From Mycoplana azooxidifex (GTDB lineage: Bacteria > Pseudomonadota > Alphaproteobacteria > Rhizobiales > Rhizobiaceae), in contig NZ_JACIEE010000005.1 in the NCBI RefSeq assembly GCF_014196765.1, positions 310,001-374,000 on the forward strand: 64,000 bases of DNA, given 5' to 3'. Positions 7,260 to 16,824 of the stretch are shown here, one piece after another; position 1 is the first letter of the stretch, and every line of letters begins with the position of its first letter. The position numbers and the translations under genes were made by a program. The notes below the pieces were generated by a model. That model was given only the letters and a program-made list of their open reading frames with translations. It was not told the origin of the DNA and made no database searches.

Positions 7260-9359
7260 ATGGCACGGGATTCCCGTTACGATGTGCTGTTCGAGCCGGT
7301 TCGGATCGGCCCTGTCACGGCGCCGAACCGCTTCTACCAGGTGCCGCATGCCAGCGGCATGACCAACGCCCTGCCGCGGGTCCGCGCGGCCTTCCGCGAG
7401 GCCAAGGCGGAGGGCGGATGGGGCGTCATCTGCACCGGCGCCTGTTCCATCGATCCGAGCTCCGACGACGCGCCGCTGCCGATGGCGACAATGTGGGACA
7501 GAAACGACATCCGCGCGCATGCACTGATGACCGAGGCCGTGCATCGCCACGGCGCGCTGGCCGGCGTCGAGCTCTGGCATGGCGGCGCTTCGGTGATGAA
7601 CCGCGCGAGCCGCCTGCCGCCGCTCTCCCCCTCCGGCATTCCTTGGATGGCGACGCATGTCGGCTTCATGGGCAATCTGCGTCCGCGCAGCATGGACAAG
7701 GCCGACATCCGCGACGTGCTGCGCTGGCAAGCGGACGGCGCCCGCAAGGCCCGCACCGCCGGCTTCGACATCGTCTATGTCTATGCCGGCATGGGCTATC
7801 TCGGCTACGAGTTCCTGCTGCCGGAATACAACCACCGCACCGACGAATATGGCGGCTCGATCGAAAACCGCGTCCGCTTCGTCCGTGAGATGCTGGAGGT
7901 CACCCGCGATGCCGTGGGCAAGGATTGTGGCGTGGCCCTGCGCGTCAGCCTCGAGGAACTGCACGGCCGGCCGGGCACGCACCAGCCCTCCGAGGCGCAC
8001 GAACTCGTGGCCCTCCTCTCCGACCACGCCGACCTCTTCGACGTGAAGATGGATTCGAGCCCGACCGACTGTTCCGCCTCCCGCTTCACCGGCGAAGGCA
8101 GCCACGAGCCGGTGATCGACTTCGTGAAAAAGATGACCGACAAGCCCGTCGTCGGCGTCGGCCGCTTCACATCGCCGGACACCATGGTCTCGCAGATCCG
8201 CCGCGGTGTGCTCGATTTCATCGGCGGCGCCCGCCCCTCGATCGCCGATCCCTTCCTGCCGAACAAGATCAGGGACGGCCGGATCGAGGAGATCCGCGAG
8301 TGCATCGGCTGCAACATCTGTATTTCCAGCTGGCACGACGGCGTGCCGGTGCGCTGCACGCAGAACCCGACCGCCGGCGAGGAATGGCGGCGCGGCTGGC
8401 ATCCCGAACGCGTCGCCCCGGCGCGCAAGCGCGAGAAGGTGCTGATCGTCGGCGGCGGCCCCGCCGGGCTGGAATGTGCGCTGACGACAGCCCGGCAAGG
8501 ACATGAAGTGACGCTCGCCGAGGCCGGAAGCGCCTGGGGCGGCAGGCTTGCCTTCGAGAGGACCCTGCCCGGCCTCGCCGCCTGGAACCGCGTGGTCGAC
8601 TACCGCCTCGGCCGTCTCAACGAAATGACCAACGTCTCGATGTATCTAGAAAGCACGCTCGGCGTCGACGAGATCATCGATCTGGCGCCCGATCATCTGG
8701 TGCTCGCGACCGGCGCCCGCTGGACGCGCATGCTCTATTCGTCGATGGAGATCCCGGTCGGGACGCTCGATGGCCCCGAGGTCTACACGCCCGACGACAT
8801 TGCCGCCGGCCGGCTGCCGCAGGGCCCGACGCTCGTCTTCGATTTCGACAACTACTACCATGGCGGCGTGCTGACCGAGCATCTGGCCGCACAGGGCATC
8901 GACGTCACCTACGTCACACCCGCCGGCCAGGCGTCCGCCTGGACGATCATGACCAACGAGCTGCCGCTGGTGCACCAGGCGCTGTCGCGCCGAAAGGTGC
9001 CGGTCAGGACGCTGCAGATCCTGAAGGAATTCGACGGCGAGACGGCGACCCTTGCCCATCTCTTCACGGGCGAGCAAACGAAGCTCGCCTGTCGCTCCGT
9101 CCTGATCGTCGGCCTGCGGGCGCCGCGCGGGCAACTGAAGGACGCGCTCGACACCCGCCTCGCCGATCTCGAGACCGCCGGCATCGGCAGCGTCACCGTG
9201 ATCGGCGACGCGCTTGCACCCGGCGCCATCGCCCACGCCGTCCACTCCGGGCACCTTGCCGCCCGCGAACTCGGCCAGGGTGGCCGCAAGCCCTATCTGC
9301 GCGACACCCCGATCACCGACCGCGAGCCGGGCTTCGCGCCGGCCGAAGCAGCCGAATAG
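7260..9359 (+). CDS. Trimethylamine dehydrogenase-like FMN/4Fe-4S/FAD oxidoreductase
   Basis: 699 residues, the full TMADH/dimethylamine dehydrogenase architecture: an old-yellow-enzyme TIM barrel (1-340), a 4Fe-4S cluster with C348-x2-C351-x2-C354-x11-C366 (CIGCNICISSWHDGVPVRC), and a Rossmann half with VLIVGGGPAGLE near 395. These enzymes oxidatively N-demethylate amines and pass electrons to ETF. The residue that covalently binds FMN in TMADH (Cys30 of NRFYQVPHC) is Ala31 here, and the active-site His of 'YGAH' is Met in 'YAGM', so the substrate is probably not trimethylamine. The start at 7260 (MARDSRYDVLFEPVRIGP) matches the family N-terminus; an upstream ATG at 7197 is less likely. Confidence 0.88.
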   Translation: MARDSRYDVLFEPVRIGPVTAPNRFYQVPHASGMTNALPRVRAAFREAKAEGGWGVICTGACSIDPSSDDAPLPMATMWDRNDIRAHALMTEAVHRHGALAGVELWHGGASVMNRASRLPPLSPSGIPWMATHVGFMGNLRPRSMDKADIRDVLRWQADGARKARTAGFDIVYVYAGMGYLGYEFLLPEYNHRTDEYGGSIENRVRFVREMLEVTRDAVGKDCGVALRVSLEELHGRPGTHQPSEAHELVALLSDHADLFDVKMDSSPTDCSASRFTGEGSHEPVIDFVKKMTDKPVVGVGRFTSPDTMVSQIRRGVLDFIGGARPSIADPFLPNKIRDGRIEEIRECIGCNICISSWHDGVPVRCTQNPTAGEEWRRGWHPERVAPARKREKVLIVGGGPAGLECALTTARQGHEVTLAEAGSAWGGRLAFERTLPGLAAWNRVVDYRLGRLNEMTNVSMYLESTLGVDEIIDLAPDHLVLATGARWTRMLYSSMEIPVGTLDGPEVYTPDDIAAGRLPQGPTLVFDFDNYYHGGVLTEHLAAQGIDVTYVTPAGQASAWTIMTNELPLVHQALSRRKVPVRTLQILKEFDGETATLAHLFTGEQTKLACRSVLIVGLRAPRGQLKDALDTRLADLETAGIGSVTVIGDALAPGAIAHAVHSGHLAARELGQGGRKPYLRDTPITDREPGFAPAEAAE

Positions 9360-9368
9360 GGGGGGCCG

Positions 9369-10652
9369 ATGGCAGAGGTCCCCACCGGTATGTCGCGCTT
9401 TTCCATCGCCTCGCCGCTGGCGGGCGGGGCGCTGCATGCCGTGGGCTCGGGACTGTTTCACACGCTCCTGCCGCTGCGGCTGGTGGCCGAGGGACACGGC
9501 CCGGATGCGGTCGGCCTCGTCGTCGGCGCGGAGGGCGCCGGCTTCCTCTTAGGCTGCATCGGCTCCGTCCGGCTGATCCGCAATGTCGGCGAAGTCCGTG
9601 CCTATGCAGCACTTTCCGCCACCTCCGCCGTGCTCATCCTGTCGCTCGGGGCCCAGCCGCATCTCGTCGTCTTCATGGCCATCCAGGCCGTCGTCGGCTT
9701 CTCCAATGCCGGCCAGGCCGTCGTCATCGAAAGCTGGATGAACGCGATGGTCGCAAACCGCAACCGCGGCCGCATCCTGACCCTGTATGTCCTGCTGCTC
9801 GGCCTGTTCTACGGAATGGGCCAGTTGCTCGCGACTGATATCGACCCGGCCGGCCAGGCCCTGCTGATGATCACCGCCGCCTTCTACGTGCTGGCGCTGG
9901 TGCCAGTCACCGCCATCTGGGTGGGCGAGCCGCAACTGCACGTGCCTGTCGGCATCAAGCTGTTCAAGACCTTCCGCATATCGCCGATCGGCGCGTTCGC
10001 CTGCCTGATGACCGGGCTGATCTCGTCGACTTTCGCCTCGATCGGCCCGCTCTACGGGCTGGAGCTGCAGTTTTCCCAGCAGACGATCGTGCTCCTGATG
10101 GCCGCGACCCAACTCGGCGCGCTGTTTTTGCAGTTCCCGCTCGGCTATCTCTCCGACCGCACCGACCGGCGCATGATGATGCTCTGGCTGTCGCTGGCGC
10201 TGGCAATCATCTGCTCCGCCTTCCTGCTGGTCGGGCCGACCACTCCGTTCTGGGTGCTGTTGATCCTCTTTTCCGTCTTCGGCGGCATTTCCGAGATCTT
10301 CTACCCTCTCGGCGTCGCCCATGCGAACGACCGCGCCGATCCGGGCGAGTTCGTCACGCTGTCGTCGAACCTGCTTCTGATCTGGGCCTTCGGCGGCACG
10401 ATCGGGCCGGCGATCGTCACCGCCGGCGTGACGCCCTTCGGCGCCAACATCTTCTTCTGGTATTCGATCGGCCTTTCGGTCCTCTTTGCCCTCTATGCCC
10501 TGTGGCGCCACTATCGCCAGCCGGCTGCGAAGGCGCGCGAGCAGTTCGTCGCCTATCCGCAGACTTCGCCGATGGTCTACGAATGGACGCCGCACGACGA
10601 GGCGGAAACGGACCAGCCCGGCAGCGCCGGGACCGGGAAGGGTGCGTCATGA
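9369..10652 (+). CDS. MFS transporter (YcaD-like)
   Basis: 427 residues with about 12 membrane segments. The cytoplasmic loop after the second segment pair reads 'ESWMNAMVANRNRGRILTLY', typical of the YcaD-type branch of the major facilitator superfamily; 'LGYLSDRTDRRMMM' is the loop between segments 8 and 9. It follows the flavoprotein gene after nine bases and its stop overlaps the start of the hydrolase gene (ATGA at 10649-10652). It may export a product or import a substrate of the cluster; direction is not shown by the sequence. Confidence 0.82.
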   Translation: MAEVPTGMSRFSIASPLAGGALHAVGSGLFHTLLPLRLVAEGHGPDAVGLVVGAEGAGFLLGCIGSVRLIRNVGEVRAYAALSATSAVLILSLGAQPHLVVFMAIQAVVGFSNAGQAVVIESWMNAMVANRNRGRILTLYVLLLGLFYGMGQLLATDIDPAGQALLMITAAFYVLALVPVTAIWVGEPQLHVPVGIKLFKTFRISPIGAFACLMTGLISSTFASIGPLYGLELQFSQQTIVLLMAATQLGALFLQFPLGYLSDRTDRRMMMLWLSLALAIICSAFLLVGPTTPFWVLLILFSVFGGISEIFYPLGVAHANDRADPGEFVTLSSNLLLIWAFGGTIGPAIVTAGVTPFGANIFFWYSIGLSVLFALYALWRHYRQPAAKAREQFVAYPQTSPMVYEWTPHDEAETDQPGSAGTGKGAS

Positions 10653-12667
10653 CCCGGATCGTCGACACCTTCCCGCGCGAAGTCCGCACGCTCGACCCGG
10701 TCTTCATCACCATGCGGGACGGCGCGCGCCTGGCCGCCACCATCTGGCTGCCGCGCGATGCAGTCGAGCGCCCCGTGCCGGCCATTCTCGAGCTCATTCC
10801 CTACCGCCGCCGCGACGGCACGGTCTTCCGCGACATGAAGATGCATCCCTACGTCGCCGGCCACGGATTTGCGTGCTGCCGCGTCGACATTCGCGGCTCG
10901 GGCGATTCGGAAGGGCTGCTGGCGGACGAATATGCCGAGCAGGAGCAGGACGACGCCTGCGAGATCATCGCCTGGCTGGCAAGCCAGCCCTGGTGCACCG
11001 GCGCCGTCGGCATGACCGGCATTTCCTGGGGCGGCTTCAACGCGCTGCAGGTCGCAGCCCGGCGCCCGCCGGCGCTGAAAGCCGTCATCGCGCTCTGCTG
11101 CTCCGACGACCGCTATGCCGACGACGTTCACTACTATGGCGGCAACCTTCTGACCGAGGACGGCATGTGGGCCTCCTTCATCCTCGGCCTCGGTGCTCTG
11201 CCGCCCGACCCGCAGGTCGTCGGCGAGCGCTGGAGGGCGATGTGGCGGGAGCGACTGGAGGCGACCGCCTGCTGGTCGTCGGTGTGGCTGCGCCACCAGC
11301 GCCGCGACGCCTACTGGAAGCGCGGCTCGGTCTGCGAGGATTTCTCCCGCATCGACATCCCCGTCTATGCGATCAGCGGCTGGGACGACACCTATTTCAA
11401 CGCCGTGCCCCGGTTGATGGAAGGGCTCTCCAGCCCGCGCAAGGGGCTGATCGGCCCGTGGACGCACGCCTATCCCTTCCTCGGCGATCCCGGCCCGGCC
11501 ATCGACTATCTGGGCGAGGCGATCCGCTGGTGGCGTCACTGGCTGGAGGGCATCGATACCGGCATCATGGACGAGCCGGCCTATACCACCTACCTCAAGG
11601 ACCCGCACCGGCCGGCGCATTGCTATCCGCATCACTCGGGTCGCTGGGTCCGCGATCCCGCCTGGCCCTCCCCCAACATCGCCGACCGGGTGCTCTTCCT
11701 CAATGCCGGCACGCTCGACGCCGAACCGGCGGAAGGCCGGACGATGCGGCTGCGCTCACCGGTGACGGCAGGACGCGATTGCGGCCGCTACGGCGGCTAT
11801 GGCGGCGAGGTGCCGGACATGGCAGGTGACCAGCGCCGCGAGGACGGCCTCGGCCTGTCCTTCGAGACGTCCCCGCTTGCGGACGACATGGACCTGCTCG
11901 GCGCTCCCGCGCTAAAGATCACGCTGCGCTCGGACTTGCCCTTCGGCATGCTGGTCGCGCGGCTCTGCGAGGTTCTCCCCGACGGCACCTCCACCCTCGT
12001 CACCTGGGGCGCGCTGAATCTCGCGCATCGGGAGAGCAGCGAATATCCGGCGCAGCTCGAGCCCGGCGAGGCAGTGGACGTCCGGCTGGACCTGAACCAT
12101 TGCGGCCGCCGCTTCGGCACCGGCAACCGCGTGCGGCTGATCCTTTCCAACCAGCACTGGCCCGCACTCTGGCCGCAGCCGGGCATGCCGGCCTTGGAGT
12201 TGGAACCCGGCGCCTGCCGGCTCGTCCTGCCCGTGCGCACGCCACAGCCGGGAGACGGCGAGGCCATCTTCGGGGAGGCAAGAATCGCGCCGCCGGTGCC
12301 GATGACGTCGCTGGAGGACGAGGCGCATTCCCGCCGGCTCGTCATCGACGCCGGCAGCCGCACAGAGACGCTGACGCTCGACAGCAACCATGGCCGGCAA
12401 CACCTGACGGACCGCGACAACGAGACCTGGGCCCGTGTCGTCGACCGCATGACGATCACCGAGGACGATCCGCTCTCCGCACGCCTGGAGACTGGCTGGG
12501 TGCTCGGCTATCGCAGCGGCGAGGCGGATGCGGAAACGAAGTCGCGTGTCGTGGTAACATCGACGCAGACTCAGTTCCGGCTGGAGTGGCGGCTGGAGGT
12601 CTGCGAGCGCGGGCAACTCATCTTCGAACGGGAGGGGGACGAATGGATCGACCGCGACCATTTGTGA
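10649..12667 (+). CDS. CocE/NonD family hydrolase (X-Pro dipeptidyl-peptidase S15-like)
   Basis: 672 residues: an alpha/beta-hydrolase domain (about 20-340) and a C-terminal jelly-roll domain (about 370-600), the cocaine esterase arrangement. The nucleophile is Ser126 in GMTGISWGGF; the oxyanion side is 'VDIRGSGDSEG', and 'ISGWDDTYFNA' and 'IGPWTHAYPF' carry the expected Asp and His. The family hydrolyses esters or amides such as cocaine, glutaryl-cephalosporins and X-Pro peptides. No signal peptide is present, so it acts in the cytoplasm on something imported. The start at 10649 overlaps the MFS stop; a reading frame open further upstream is not supported. Confidence 0.85.
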   Translation: MTRIVDTFPREVRTLDPVFITMRDGARLAATIWLPRDAVERPVPAILELIPYRRRDGTVFRDMKMHPYVAGHGFACCRVDIRGSGDSEGLLADEYAEQEQDDACEIIAWLASQPWCTGAVGMTGISWGGFNALQVAARRPPALKAVIALCCSDDRYADDVHYYGGNLLTEDGMWASFILGLGALPPDPQVVGERWRAMWRERLEATACWSSVWLRHQRRDAYWKRGSVCEDFSRIDIPVYAISGWDDTYFNAVPRLMEGLSSPRKGLIGPWTHAYPFLGDPGPAIDYLGEAIRWWRHWLEGIDTGIMDEPAYTTYLKDPHRPAHCYPHHSGRWVRDPAWPSPNIADRVLFLNAGTLDAEPAEGRTMRLRSPVTAGRDCGRYGGYGGEVPDMAGDQRREDGLGLSFETSPLADDMDLLGAPALKITLRSDLPFGMLVARLCEVLPDGTSTLVTWGALNLAHRESSEYPAQLEPGEAVDVRLDLNHCGRRFGTGNRVRLILSNQHWPALWPQPGMPALELEPGACRLVLPVRTPQPGDGEAIFGEARIAPPVPMTSLEDEAHSRRLVIDAGSRTETLTLDSNHGRQHLTDRDNETWARVVDRMTITEDDPLSARLETGWVLGYRSGEADAETKSRVVVTSTQTQFRLEWRLEVCERGQLIFEREGDEWIDRDHL

Positions 12668-12675
12668 TAGACCGT

Positions 12676-12889
12676 GCAGCCCCCCCTCTGCCCTGCCGGG
12701 CATCTCCCCCTCAAGGGGGGAGATCGGCAAGACGGGCCGCCGGCGCGTTTCCGTTGAGCATCCCCGACGCAGCGATCTTTGCTTCTAGCGGGATTTCAGC
12801 GGGGGAGACTTTTCTTCCAATGTGGCGCCACGGGTTTCCAATTTTCCCCCTCGAGGGGGAGATGTCGCGAAGCGACAAAGGGGGGCATC
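12676..12889. repeat. Mosaic palindromic intergenic element (RIME-like)
   Basis: The 259 bp between the hydrolase and the Dpp-type permease are filled by a compound repeat. The left end carries CATCTCCCCCTCAAGGGGGG followed by AGAT, the right end CCCCCTCGAGGGGGAGATGT and a GTCGCGAAGCGAC hairpin ending in GGGGGGCATC. The ends GCAGCCCCCC and GGGGGGCATC mirror each other loosely. Unlike the element at 2844 it has a central non-palindromic stretch (about 12740-12835). No gene is seen in it. Confidence 0.7.
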
Positions 12890-12926
12890 CTTCTGTGTTC
12901 GTTCCCGGTTTTGGAGGTCTTCTCCA

Positions 12927-13871
12927 ATGACCCTGTTCCTCCTCCGCCGGACGGCGCTGGCCGCCGTCATTCTCCTCATCGTCGCGATCCTGCTGTTCTC
13001 CATGATGCACATGATCCCCGGCGATCCGACCGTGGTCGCGCTCGGGCCGCGCTCGACGCCGGAGATGCGCGAGGCATTCCGCGAGATGATGGGGCTGGAC
13101 CGGCCGGTGCTCGAGCAACTCAGCATGTTCCTCGGCCGCCTCGCCCAGGGCGACCTCGGCCAGGATGTCTGGAGCCGCCGGCCGGTGCTGACGATGATCC
13201 TTGAGGTCCTGCCTTACACGGTGACGCTGGCGCTCGCGAGTTTTGTCTGGGCGGTCGCGCTCGGCGTGCTGCTCGGCTGCGTCGCCGTCGTGCATCACGG
13301 CAAATGGGGCGACTGGCTGATCGGCCTCGTCTCCATCGCCTTCGTCGCCGTCCCGTCCTTCGTCGTCGCCCTCTACTCCCTCCTCGTCTTCGCCGTCTGG
13401 CTGAACTGGCTGCCGGCGATCGGCGCCGGCGCTCCCGGCGACATCGCAGCGCAGGCCCGCGCGCTGATCCTGCCGTCCTTCGCCGTCGGCCTCGGCTGGG
13501 TCGGCTACGTCTCGCGCCTCGTGCGCGCCGCCATGATCGAGGCGATGGGCGAGGACTATGTGCGCACCCTGCGCGCCTATGGCGTCGCCGAGACCCGCAT
13601 CGTCTACCGCTACGCGCTGAAGCAGGCGTTGCTGGCCATCCTCTCGGTCATCGCCATCGGCTTCGGCGGGCTTCTGACCGGCTCCGTCTTCGCCGAGATC
13701 GTCTTCACCCGCCCCGGCCTCGGCAAGATGACCTACGACGCGGTGATGTCGCGCAACTATCCGCTCGTCATGGGGACGGTGCTGGTCACCTCCGGCCTCT
13801 ACGTGACTTGCATGATACTCGCCGACGCCGTTACCGCATGGCTCGATCCCCGCGTCAGGAGCGCTCTGTGA
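12927..13871 (+). CDS. Dipeptide-type ABC transporter permease (DppB-like)
   Basis: 314 residues with six membrane segments; the first is LAAVILLIVAILLFSMMHMIPGDP, with the 'IPGDP' motif typical of DppB/OppB. The EAA-type loop 'AMGEDYVRTLRAYGVAETRIVYRYALKQALL' contacts the ATPases. ATG at 12927 follows TTGGAGG; the frame is open further upstream through the repeat but those residues are not permease-like. It starts the second half of the cluster and is one base from the next permease gene. Confidence 0.88.
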   Translation: MTLFLLRRTALAAVILLIVAILLFSMMHMIPGDPTVVALGPRSTPEMREAFREMMGLDRPVLEQLSMFLGRLAQGDLGQDVWSRRPVLTMILEVLPYTVTLALASFVWAVALGVLLGCVAVVHHGKWGDWLIGLVSIAFVAVPSFVVALYSLLVFAVWLNWLPAIGAGAPGDIAAQARALILPSFAVGLGWVGYVSRLVRAAMIEAMGEDYVRTLRAYGVAETRIVYRYALKQALLAILSVIAIGFGGLLTGSVFAEIVFTRPGLGKMTYDAVMSRNYPLVMGTVLVTSGLYVTCMILADAVTAWLDPRVRSAL

Positions 13872-13872
13872 G

Positions 13873-14781
13873 ATGGCGGCGGTAACGGCAACGACAGCAG
13901 GCGAAACGACCATCCGTGAACCCGGCCCCTTGCAGCGCGCCGGCATCACGCTCGCCCATGTCCTCTCCCATCCGCTCGGTGCGATCGGTTTCGTTCTCGT
14001 CGTACTGATCGTCGCGACCGCCCTCTTCGCCCCCTGGATCGCCCCCTACAGCCCGACCGCGATCAGCGTGAAGGAGCGGCTGGCCGATCCCTCGCTCAGT
14101 CACCTTCTCGGCACCGACCAGCTCGGCCGCGACCTCTTCTCGCGCGTGATCGTCGGCACGCGAACGGCGATGACGGTGGCGCTGACCGCGCTTTCCGTAT
14201 CGATCGCCATCGCCCTGCCGCTCGGGCTGATCGCCGGCTACGGGCCGCGCTGGCTGGACGCAATCATGATCCTGGTCTTCGACAGCGTCAGCTCGCTGCC
14301 GATGATCATGCTCGGCCTCGCCGTCGTCGTCCTGCTCGGCCCCGGCGTCTCGACCGTGATCCTGGTGATCGTGCTCTACTCGGTGCCGTCCTATGCGCGG
14401 CTGGTGCGCACCCAGACGCTGAGCCTGAAGACGAGGGACTTCATCAAGGCCGAGCAGGTGATGAACGCCGGCACGCCGCGCATCCTGTTCCGCCATCTCC
14501 TGCCCAATGTCATCGGCCCGCTGGTCATCCTCGCCTGCCTCGACATCTCGACCGTCATCACGCTGGAGGCCGGTCTGTCCTTCCTCGGCCTCGGCGTGAA
14601 ACCGCAGATCCCGAGCTGGGGCAATATCCTGAGCGACGGCTTCGCCGTCATCCGCAACAGCGCCGTGCCGGTCATCGCCGGCGGTGCGCCGCTGATCCTC
14701 GCCACGGTCGGCTTCACCTTCTTCGGCGAGGCGCTGCGCGACGCGCTCGACCCGAAGCTGAACCCGGAGCGCAAGCCATGA
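13873..14781 (+). CDS. Dipeptide-type ABC transporter permease (DppC-like)
   Basis: 302 residues. The N-terminal segment is VLSHPLGAIGFVLVVLIVATALFAPWIAPYSP and the DppC signature 'LLGTDQLGRDLFSRVIVGTRTAM' is present, followed by the EAA loop 'IKAEQVMNAGTPRILFRHLLPN'. With the upstream permease it forms the membrane channel. Its stop overlaps the next ATG by four bases (14778-14781). Confidence 0.9.
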   Translation: MAAVTATTAGETTIREPGPLQRAGITLAHVLSHPLGAIGFVLVVLIVATALFAPWIAPYSPTAISVKERLADPSLSHLLGTDQLGRDLFSRVIVGTRTAMTVALTALSVSIAIALPLGLIAGYGPRWLDAIMILVFDSVSSLPMIMLGLAVVVLLGPGVSTVILVIVLYSVPSYARLVRTQTLSLKTRDFIKAEQVMNAGTPRILFRHLLPNVIGPLVILACLDISTVITLEAGLSFLGLGVKPQIPSWGNILSDGFAVIRNSAVPVIAGGAPLILATVGFTFFGEALRDALDPKLNPERKP

Positions 14782-15755
14782 GCGCCCCGGCCATGAAAAC
14801 ACCGGTCCTCGACATGCGCGCCATCTCGGTCACCTATGGCGGCAGGGTGCCGGCCGTGGTCGGCGTCGACCTGAAGGTCCGGCCGGGCGAGATCGTCGGC
14901 ATCATCGGCGAGAGCGGCTCCGGCAAGTCGACGCTGGCCCATTCCGTCCTGGGCCTGCTGCCGAAGGCGGCGAGCCTGCAAGGCGAGCATTTCGACCTTG
15001 CCGGCACGGACATGCTGTCTGCCGGCCGCGGCACGCTCACAGCCCTGCGCGGCCCCGCCGCCGCGATGATCTTCCAGAACCCGATGACCGCCTTCAGCCC
15101 GATTCACACGATCGGCCGGCAACTGACGGAGCTGCTCTGGCGCGACCGCGACCAGGCCACCGGCCAGAAGCGCGAGCGGATCGTCGCGGCACTGCGCGAC
15201 GTCGGCATTCCCGATCCGATCGGCAAGCTCGAGGCCTATCCCTTCCAGCTTTCCGGCGGCATGCTGCAGCGGGTGGCGATCGCCGCCGCGCTGTTGATGA
15301 AGCCGCAGCTCCTGATCGCCGACGAGCCGACGACGGCGCTCGACGTGACCATGGAAGCGCAGATCCTGCACCTGATGCGCACCCTGCGCGATACGGCCGG
15401 GGTCGCGATCCTGATCATCTCCCACCACCTCGGCGTCATCGCCGAGATCTGCGATCGCGTCGCCGTCATGTATGCCGGCCGGATCGTCGAGGAAGGCACG
15501 GTCGAGACCATCTTTCGGCAACCGGGCCATCCCTACACCCGCGCCCTCTTTGCCTGCGAGCCGGCGCTGATCCCGACCGGCGCCCGGCGGCTGCCGGTGA
15601 TCGCCGGCGAGGTACCGCGCCCGGGCGGGACGGGATGCGACTTCGCCGGACGCTGCCTCTTCTGCGAAGAGCGCTGCCTCAACTGCGCTCCGCCGTGGGC
15701 AACGGCTGCCGCCGACCCGTCGCATCATTCCCGCTGCCACAGGAGCATGTCATGA
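14778..15755 (+). CDS. Dipeptide-type ABC transporter ATP-binding protein (DppD-like)
   Basis: 325 residues. Walker A GESGSGKST at about 43-51, signature LSGGM and Walker B LLIADEPTTALD are intact. The C-terminus keeps the oligopeptide-family tail with cysteines (CDFAGRCLFCEERCLNC), which in this family can ligate an iron-sulphur cluster or shape the C-terminal domain. It overlaps both neighbours by ATGA, so the whole ATPase/permease set is translationally coupled. Confidence 0.9.
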   Translation: MSAPAMKTPVLDMRAISVTYGGRVPAVVGVDLKVRPGEIVGIIGESGSGKSTLAHSVLGLLPKAASLQGEHFDLAGTDMLSAGRGTLTALRGPAAAMIFQNPMTAFSPIHTIGRQLTELLWRDRDQATGQKRERIVAALRDVGIPDPIGKLEAYPFQLSGGMLQRVAIAAALLMKPQLLIADEPTTALDVTMEAQILHLMRTLRDTAGVAILIISHHLGVIAEICDRVAVMYAGRIVEEGTVETIFRQPGHPYTRALFACEPALIPTGARRLPVIAGEVPRPGGTGCDFAGRCLFCEERCLNCAPPWATAAADPSHHSRCHRSMS

Positions 15756-16765
15756 GCGCGACGCCTGCCCTGATCGAAGCAGACAGGCTCTCGGTGCAGG
15801 TCCCGACCGGCCGGCTGCCGTTTTCGCAAAAAGCGCCGCTGTCGATCCTCATCAACGTCTCGCTTTCGATCCGCCCCGGTGAAATCGTCTGCATGGTGGG
15901 CGAGAGCGGGTCCGGCAAGACCACCTTCGGCCGCGCCCTGCTCGGCCTCATCAAGCCCAGCGCCGGCAGCATCACGCTCGACGGCGCAGCCCTGCCGGAC
16001 TTCTCCAACCGCAGCTTCCGAGCCGTCCGAAGGCAGGCCGCCCTCCTCTTCCAGGATCCGCTCAGTTCCTTCAACCCCCGCCAGCGGATCGGGGCCATGA
16101 TCGCCGAGCCCCGCCGCATCGCCCGCTCCGGGTCGACGCGGATGCAGGACATTGCAGCGCTCGCCCGGCAGGCCGGCCTTTCCGAACGCCTCCTCGCCCG
16201 CTTTCCGCATGCGCTGAGCGGCGGGCAGGCCCGGCGCGCGGCGGTCGCGCGTGCGCTCTCGGTCGTGCCCCGCCTCATCGTCGCCGACGAGCCGACGGCC
16301 GGGCTCGACGTCTCGATCCAGGGCGGTGTGCTCAACCTTTTCCTCGACATCCGCGAGCAGCACGACACCGCGTTCCTCCTGATCACGCACAATCTCTCGG
16401 TCGTCCGCCACGTCGCCGACCGCATCGTCATCCTCTATCTCGGCCGCGTGGTCGAAAGCGGCCCGGCGGCCGAAATCCTCGCATCACCCAGGCATCCCTA
16501 TACGCGCGCGCTGCTGGAGTCCGAGCCGGTACCAGACCCCGCACGGCGGCGTGCCGAGCCGCCGGTGATCGGGGAGGTGCCGAGCATCGCCGCGCGGCCA
16601 CCCGGCTGCGAATTCCACACCCGCTGCCGCCACGCGCAGGCCCGCTGTCGCAGCGAGGCACCGAGGCTCGCGGACGGACCGGGAGACCGGCAGGTCGCCT
16701 GCCATTTCCCCTTGCCCGAGCCGCAGCCGGCCGCGCGGGGCAGTCTCCGCCTCGTATCGAACTGA
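15752..16765 (+). CDS. Dipeptide-type ABC transporter ATP-binding protein (DppF-like)
   Basis: 337 residues. Walker A GESGSGKTT, a signature LSGGQARRAAVARALS and Walker B LIVADEPTAGLD are present, and the C-terminal 'PGCEFHTRCRHAQARC' tail is typical of DppF/OppF. ATG at 15752 overlaps the stop of the preceding ATPase; a longer frame from 15635 would lie inside that gene and is rejected. The substrate-binding protein follows after 59 bases, an unusual last position for it. Confidence 0.88.
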   Translation: MSATPALIEADRLSVQVPTGRLPFSQKAPLSILINVSLSIRPGEIVCMVGESGSGKTTFGRALLGLIKPSAGSITLDGAALPDFSNRSFRAVRRQAALLFQDPLSSFNPRQRIGAMIAEPRRIARSGSTRMQDIAALARQAGLSERLLARFPHALSGGQARRAAVARALSVVPRLIVADEPTAGLDVSIQGGVLNLFLDIREQHDTAFLLITHNLSVVRHVADRIVILYLGRVVESGPAAEILASPRHPYTRALLESEPVPDPARRRAEPPVIGEVPSIAARPPGCEFHTRCRHAQARCRSEAPRLADGPGDRQVACHFPLPEPQPAARGSLRLVSN

Positions 16766-16824
16766 CGGAATCGAAATGGCAGGACAGAACGACGCATAAG
16801 CAAGAAACCAGAGGGAAGATCATC

